A stretch of 64,000 nt of DNA from Planctomycetota bacterium (GTDB taxonomy: Bacteria > Planctomycetota > Phycisphaerae > Sedimentisphaerales > Anaerohalosphaeraceae): positions 1 to 64,000 of the forward strand of contig VRUI01000005.1 of assembly GCA_019456225.1 (NCBI GenBank), written 5' to 3'. The notes under the pieces were generated by a model, which was not told the origin of the DNA, did no database searches, and saw only the letters and a list, made by a program, of their open reading frames with translations. Of this stretch, positions 61,441-64,000 are shown piece by piece. Within the stretch, counting starts at the first letter, position 1; each line of letters begins with the position of its first letter. The translations under genes were made by a program, and so were the position numbers.

Positions 61441-61839
61441 ATGCCATTTGAAATCGGTAATACTTATCAAAGTAATCAGAATTATGGTCACGTTGACGAC
61501 CATCCTTGGGTTATCATCTCAGAACCCTCCACAAATCCTGAAAAAATAGCTGTTGTAAATATAACAAGCTGGAAGGACCAAGCGATTGGATTAAATGATG
61601 AAGCTTGCATAGTAGATTCAGGAGAACACCCTCTCATAACACACAAGAGTTTTGTTTATTATAGAAAGGCGCTTTGCTTAACATTTGAGCAATTAGAAAA
61701 AGCATTCTCAGACACTCTAATAATTAAAAGCGAAGATTGCTCAAGCGAACTCTTAGGTAAAATTTTAGTGGGAGCAGTTAATACGCGTTATCTCCCTATT
61801 GAGATAGGCCAACTTTTAGAAGAACAATCGCTTATATAG
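61441..61839 (+). CDS. Putative PemK/MazF-like toxin, module 2
   Basis: A 132-residue protein starting MPFEIGNTYQSNQNYGHVDD, then HPWVIIS and AVVNITSWKDQAIGLNDEAC. The small beta-barrel rhythm resembles PemK/MazF-type endoribonucleases, which often pair with Panacea antitoxins. The ATG at 61441 with AGGTGA upstream is preferred over a TTG at 61432. Mechanism inferred. Confidence 0.62.
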   Translation: MPFEIGNTYQSNQNYGHVDDHPWVIISEPSTNPEKIAVVNITSWKDQAIGLNDEACIVDSGEHPLITHKSFVYYRKALCLTFEQLEKAFSDTLIIKSEDCSSELLGKILVGAVNTRYLPIEIGQLLEEQSLI

Positions 61840-61942
61840 ACGATTCTACTTTTCGTTACACTCTGTGAGCTAAGTACATATTTCCGAGTTTCTTCGGTCC
61901 ATAAAAAAGCGGAGTTTCCCGAAGCCTATAAGAGATGTACAT

Positions 61943-62260
61943 TCAGTATCTGAAACGAGTAACAGGTAGGCGTGCTGGCTGCCCCGCAGCAAAAATAACC
62001 AGAAATACAAGAACTATTATAGCTAATCCGACCACAATATACTGAAGTTGATTCATTTTTTGATCACCACGCAGATAGTAAATTAAACCAGCAACACCAG
62101 CAGATAATATAAACCATTGGATAAGTAGCTTCTGAAATTGGATCGCCGCACTGTTCTCCGTCAGCAAGAACCCATAGCCTCTACGCAATGGAGGAAAAAG
62201 TCCAATAACTATAAAGATAATTATTCCTGCCGACAAGACCACCGTTTGCCTTTTGTTCAT
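61943..62260 (-). CDS. Small membrane protein, MNKR type
   Basis: A 105-residue protein with three transmembrane helices (MNKRQTVVLSAGIIIFIVIG, then LLIQWFILSAGVAGLIYYL and a C-terminal VVGLAIIVLVFLVIFAAG). GCGGAGATTTGG precedes the ATG, similar to the leader of the gene at 57786. Function unknown. Confidence 0.6.
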   Translation of the reverse strand: MNKRQTVVLSAGIIIFIVIGLFPPLRRGYGFLLTENSAAIQFQKLLIQWFILSAGVAGLIYYLRGDQKMNQLQYIVVGLAIIVLVFLVIFAAGQPARLPVTRFRY

Positions 62261-62463
62261 AATCCAAATCTCCGCATAATATTATCGTTTCCTTCACCCC
62301 CCAAGCCACCACCTGCCTTGCAAACAATAGTCTACCGAGAAATATATATCGATTCTGACTATATGAATTGCGGACAAAGGCGGTCTTGTGTAGTTGACAG
62401 CTACAATAGCTACCGTATTAAACGTGGAAGCATAGGCAATTCTGTCTTTTAGTCTACTTTCAT

Positions 62464-63048
62464 TCAGTCAGGATTCCAGTTCAACTTAGTCATATTCTCT
62501 GCATTAACCAACTTAGTAGAGCCGTCTACGAAGGAAACATGGAAACCGCCTTTGTGTCTGGGCTCCATAGTCACACGGTGCCTGTCACTGTAGCTATTCC
62601 AATCTCCTTCACTTTCAAAAAATACAACGGTGCTGGCGGGGTTCTTGATTCTGGAAAGAGGTATTTCGCTCAGATTTCCATTGAACCCGTAGGCACATTT
62701 CACGTCAAGTTGGGATGGACAGGTCGGAAACTGTAGGGGCGGAATGATGTAATCAGCAAGTAAATCACACCAAGTAGAAGCTGGTGGAAAGTAATTCTTG
62801 TTATCCTCTAAATAAAACACTAGCGCCATGTTTAGTGAGGATAAATTTGACCGGCAACTGATAGCCATTGCATCTTTTCGTATTGATTTAGACTGCCCGC
62901 AAACTATAAGAAAACCTCCAATAAGCGTCATGAAAAAGGGCCACTTATGATACCGCCAGTGCTTTAATGGACTTTTCCTGCAAGCAAGAACCGCAGACCA
63001 AATTAATGCAATAAAAACGAGGATTTCTCCTAGAACTGTCATCGACAC
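62464..63048 (-). CDS. H-X9-DG (DUF1559-like) membrane protein
   Basis: A 194-residue protein with two N-terminal transmembrane helices (about 5-24, 35-52), a soluble domain with SCRSNLSSLNMALVFYLED, and the diagnostic HKGGFHVSFVDGS at its end (His-x9-Asp-Gly). This motif marks the prepilin-like DUF1559 proteins that are greatly expanded in Planctomycetota. Usually they have a pilin-type N-terminus; here two plain helices replace it. Confidence 0.75.
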   Translation of the reverse strand: MSMTVLGEILVFIALIWSAVLACRKSPLKHWRYHKWPFFMTLIGGFLIVCGQSKSIRKDAMAISCRSNLSSLNMALVFYLEDNKNYFPPASTWCDLLADYIIPPLQFPTCPSQLDVKCAYGFNGNLSEIPLSRIKNPASTVVFFESEGDWNSYSDRHRVTMEPRHKGGFHVSFVDGSTKLVNAENMTKLNWNPD

Positions 63049-63529
63049 TTTGATAATCTCCTTTCAAATTCTCTGCACTGAACGACAAGCAGGTTTTATT
63101 CCTTGCCGATTTTCCCAGTCAATATAAACCGGCATGATTATATATCGCTCAGTTTGGAGAGTCAAGGGCCATTTCCGGCTAATAATGTTAGTCTTTAAAG
63201 CCTGCAAGAGAGAATGAAATTATACGATAACTGTTGACTTTAGTTGACATTATGTTGAAATTTGTTGAGTTCTGAAAACCTAACAAAACTTAGTATTTGA
63301 ACTTGTCAAAACTTGTCTTTTTGAATAACTGGAACTATTAACAATAGTTAAGGTTCCCCAACATTTTCAGGGGAGTTTTCCAGCATTAAAAAAGAATTAG
63401 TGGAATATAAGGTTGATTTTGGAAATAGGCTGTTATGACTACCATCAAGGTCTGATCGGCGATTCTACGAGCGTAAGGACACTCTGAGAGGTGTCCTGTG
63501 AGATTCTGTGGGTTGCTGTGAGAAAAAAA
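63049..63529. other. AT-rich gene-free region
   Basis: No gene is seen. Short words such as ACTTGTC, GTTGAC and TTGTTGA recur (about 63230-63320), but no clean tandem structure. It leads into the structured block described next. Confidence 0.4.
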
Positions 63530-63602
63530 AGAGCACCGCAGCTGTTTTTCCGAATGGAAATTTGAGAAAAAACCAACGCTTAACGGTGCTCTATAATTTT
63601 TT
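63530..63602 (+). other. Stem-closed structured element A
   Basis: A 9-bp perfect stem, AGAGCACCG (63530-63538) with CGGTGCTCT (63584-63592), encloses 45 bases with an inner TTCC-GAAT-GGAA hairpin and is followed by a T6 run. It may be the end of a transcript or a folded RNA domain. Confidence 0.55.
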
Positions 63603-63609
63603 ATAAAAG

Positions 63610-63788
63610 AAAGGGATCACCGCCCCGGCGACGTTAAACCATAACGCCACAAAGCCGAGACGGCAACCTGTTGTGTCCTAAGCAATCCCTTTAATAGTTG
63701 TCTAAAGGGATCACCGCCCCGGCGACGTTAAACCTGTAACGCCACAAAGCCGAGACGGTAACATGTTGTATCCTATTTTGATCCCTTT
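63610..63788 (+). repeat. Two tandem cloverleaf-like elements B and C
   Basis: Copy B (63610-63692) and copy C (63704-63788) are about 85% identical with a 94-base period. Each is closed by AAAGGGAT(CA)/(TG)ATCCCTTT arms and has inner stems CGTTA/TAACG and GCCG-AGA-CGGC (CGGT in copy C, preserving pairing as G-U). The conservation of pairing suggests a functional RNA or single-stranded DNA structure. Confidence 0.7.
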
Positions 63789-63813
63789 AATAATAAACTT
63801 ACATTTAATCTAA

Positions 63814-63983
63814 CAAGGCAGGCAGGGGTCGAACCTGCGCAGCTCATACCAAGGTACGCACCTGTGTATATCCACAGCTTTTCAATTAGTCACACCTGGG
63901 CTTATGGGTGATATAACCCTTGAGCCGACTGGATTATGGCACATAACCGCCTACCAGTACGTTTACCATTCCGTCACTGCCTC
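63814..63983 (-). other. 170-nt tRNA-like sequence
   Basis: On the minus strand the ends match a class II tRNA: acceptor GAGGCAG with CTGCCTT (first pair G-U), then TG, D-arm ACG-GAATGGTAAA-CGT, and a canonical T-arm GCAGG-TTCGACC-CCTGC. About 119 bases lie between D-arm and T-arm instead of about 35. A CTGG/CCAG stem encloses a 21-base loop where the anticodon would be, and several further hairpins follow. It is either a tRNA with an extra insertion, or a tRNA-like structured RNA. Confidence 0.45.
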
Positions 63984-64000
63984 GACTGAAAACCGCTGCA

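Larger units (their letters stand above)
45517..64000. mobile_element. Integrated mobile element, left part (right end not seen)
   Basis: From the 3' end of tRNA-Pro to the window edge the DNA is AT-richer, with many small genes and phage- or plasmid-type functions: excisionase-like proteins, a DNA polymerase, RNase HI, DUF3102, ArdC, AAA+, serine recombinase and two Panacea toxin-antitoxin modules. No second copy of the tRNA-Pro end was found, so the right boundary is probably beyond 64000. Conjugation genes are absent, so it could be an integrated plasmid, a mobilisable island or a satellite. Confidence 0.65.

Noticed and set aside
63610-63692. c-di-GMP-I (GEMM) riboswitch
   Set aside because: AAACC and ACAAAGCC resemble parts of the motif, but the GNRA hairpin between them is missing and no gene follows.
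63610-63788. CRISPR array or integron attC sites
   Set aside because: Only two long units without unique spacers of constant length, and GTTAAAC lacks a matching partner core at attC distance.
63818-63960. Alternative acceptor stem GGTAGGC/GCCTGCC for the tRNA-like sequence
   Set aside because: It would destroy the canonical T-arm; the GAGGCAG/CTGCCTT stem keeps both T-arm and D-arm.
45517-64000. A second copy of the tRNA-Pro 3' end marking the right boundary of the element
   Set aside because: No copy of the acceptor/T-arm sequence was found by eye up to the window end; the boundary is likely outside.

Overview
The window looks like a chromosome segment of a Planctomycetota bacterium, most likely a Phycisphaerae/Sedimentisphaerales-type lineage. 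The evidence is indirect: a secreted protein rich in DPNEPN-type repeats, an H-X9-DG (DUF1559-like) protein, a reduced pseudopilin secretion cluster, two sigma-54-type promoters, and intergenic heptanucleotide repeats. There is no rRNA, so the placement is inference.

The first 45.4 kb is mostly host chromosome. It holds a porin, valS, a DUF151 nuclease-like protein, a DUF2335 pair, a CPBP protease, murA, a Wza-like export lipoprotein and acylphosphatase. A nuclease-rich block follows (12.0-16.9 kb): a DUF2130 PD-(D/E)XK-like protein, an 800-residue ABC-type ATPase with a zinc hook and a HEPN/anticodon-nuclease-like C-terminus, and a PIN-domain protein. The PIN gene lies between 15-bp direct repeats. 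Next come a GAF-SpoIIE phosphatase, a seven-gene pseudopilin/type II secretion-like operon (26.1 to 19.4 kb, minus strand), and a split 2-hydroxyacyl-CoA dehydratase activase pair without a dehydratase. A duplicated sigma-54 promoter region lies on each side of that pair. Further right are a PAS histidine kinase, a complete tripartite hipBST toxin-antitoxin operon with three operator palindromes, an ECF sigma factor with a zinc anti-sigma candidate, serA, malQ, a candidate small RNA, queA, hflKC, rsgA and a CheX-like phosphatase.

At 45.44 kb there is a tRNA-Pro(GGG). The DNA changes character right after it, and from there to the window end it reads as an integrated mobile element of at least 18 kb. 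It is AT-richer, made of small genes, and carries two excisionase-like proteins, a CsrA-like micro-gene, a compact exonuclease-less family A DNA polymerase, RNase HI, a DUF3102 protein, ArdC, a clamp-loader-like AAA+ ATPase, a serine recombinase, two Panacea-type toxin-antitoxin modules, a 20-residue hydrophobic peptide gene with a perfect ribosome binding site, and several small membrane proteins. The last 950 bases have no gene but hold tandem structured elements and a 170-nt tRNA-like sequence.

The most notable candidates for undescribed biology are the element's own replication kit (minimal PolA, RNase HI and AAA+), the PIN + AAA/HEPN module, the twin sigma-54 promoter units, and the structured non-coding end of the element.
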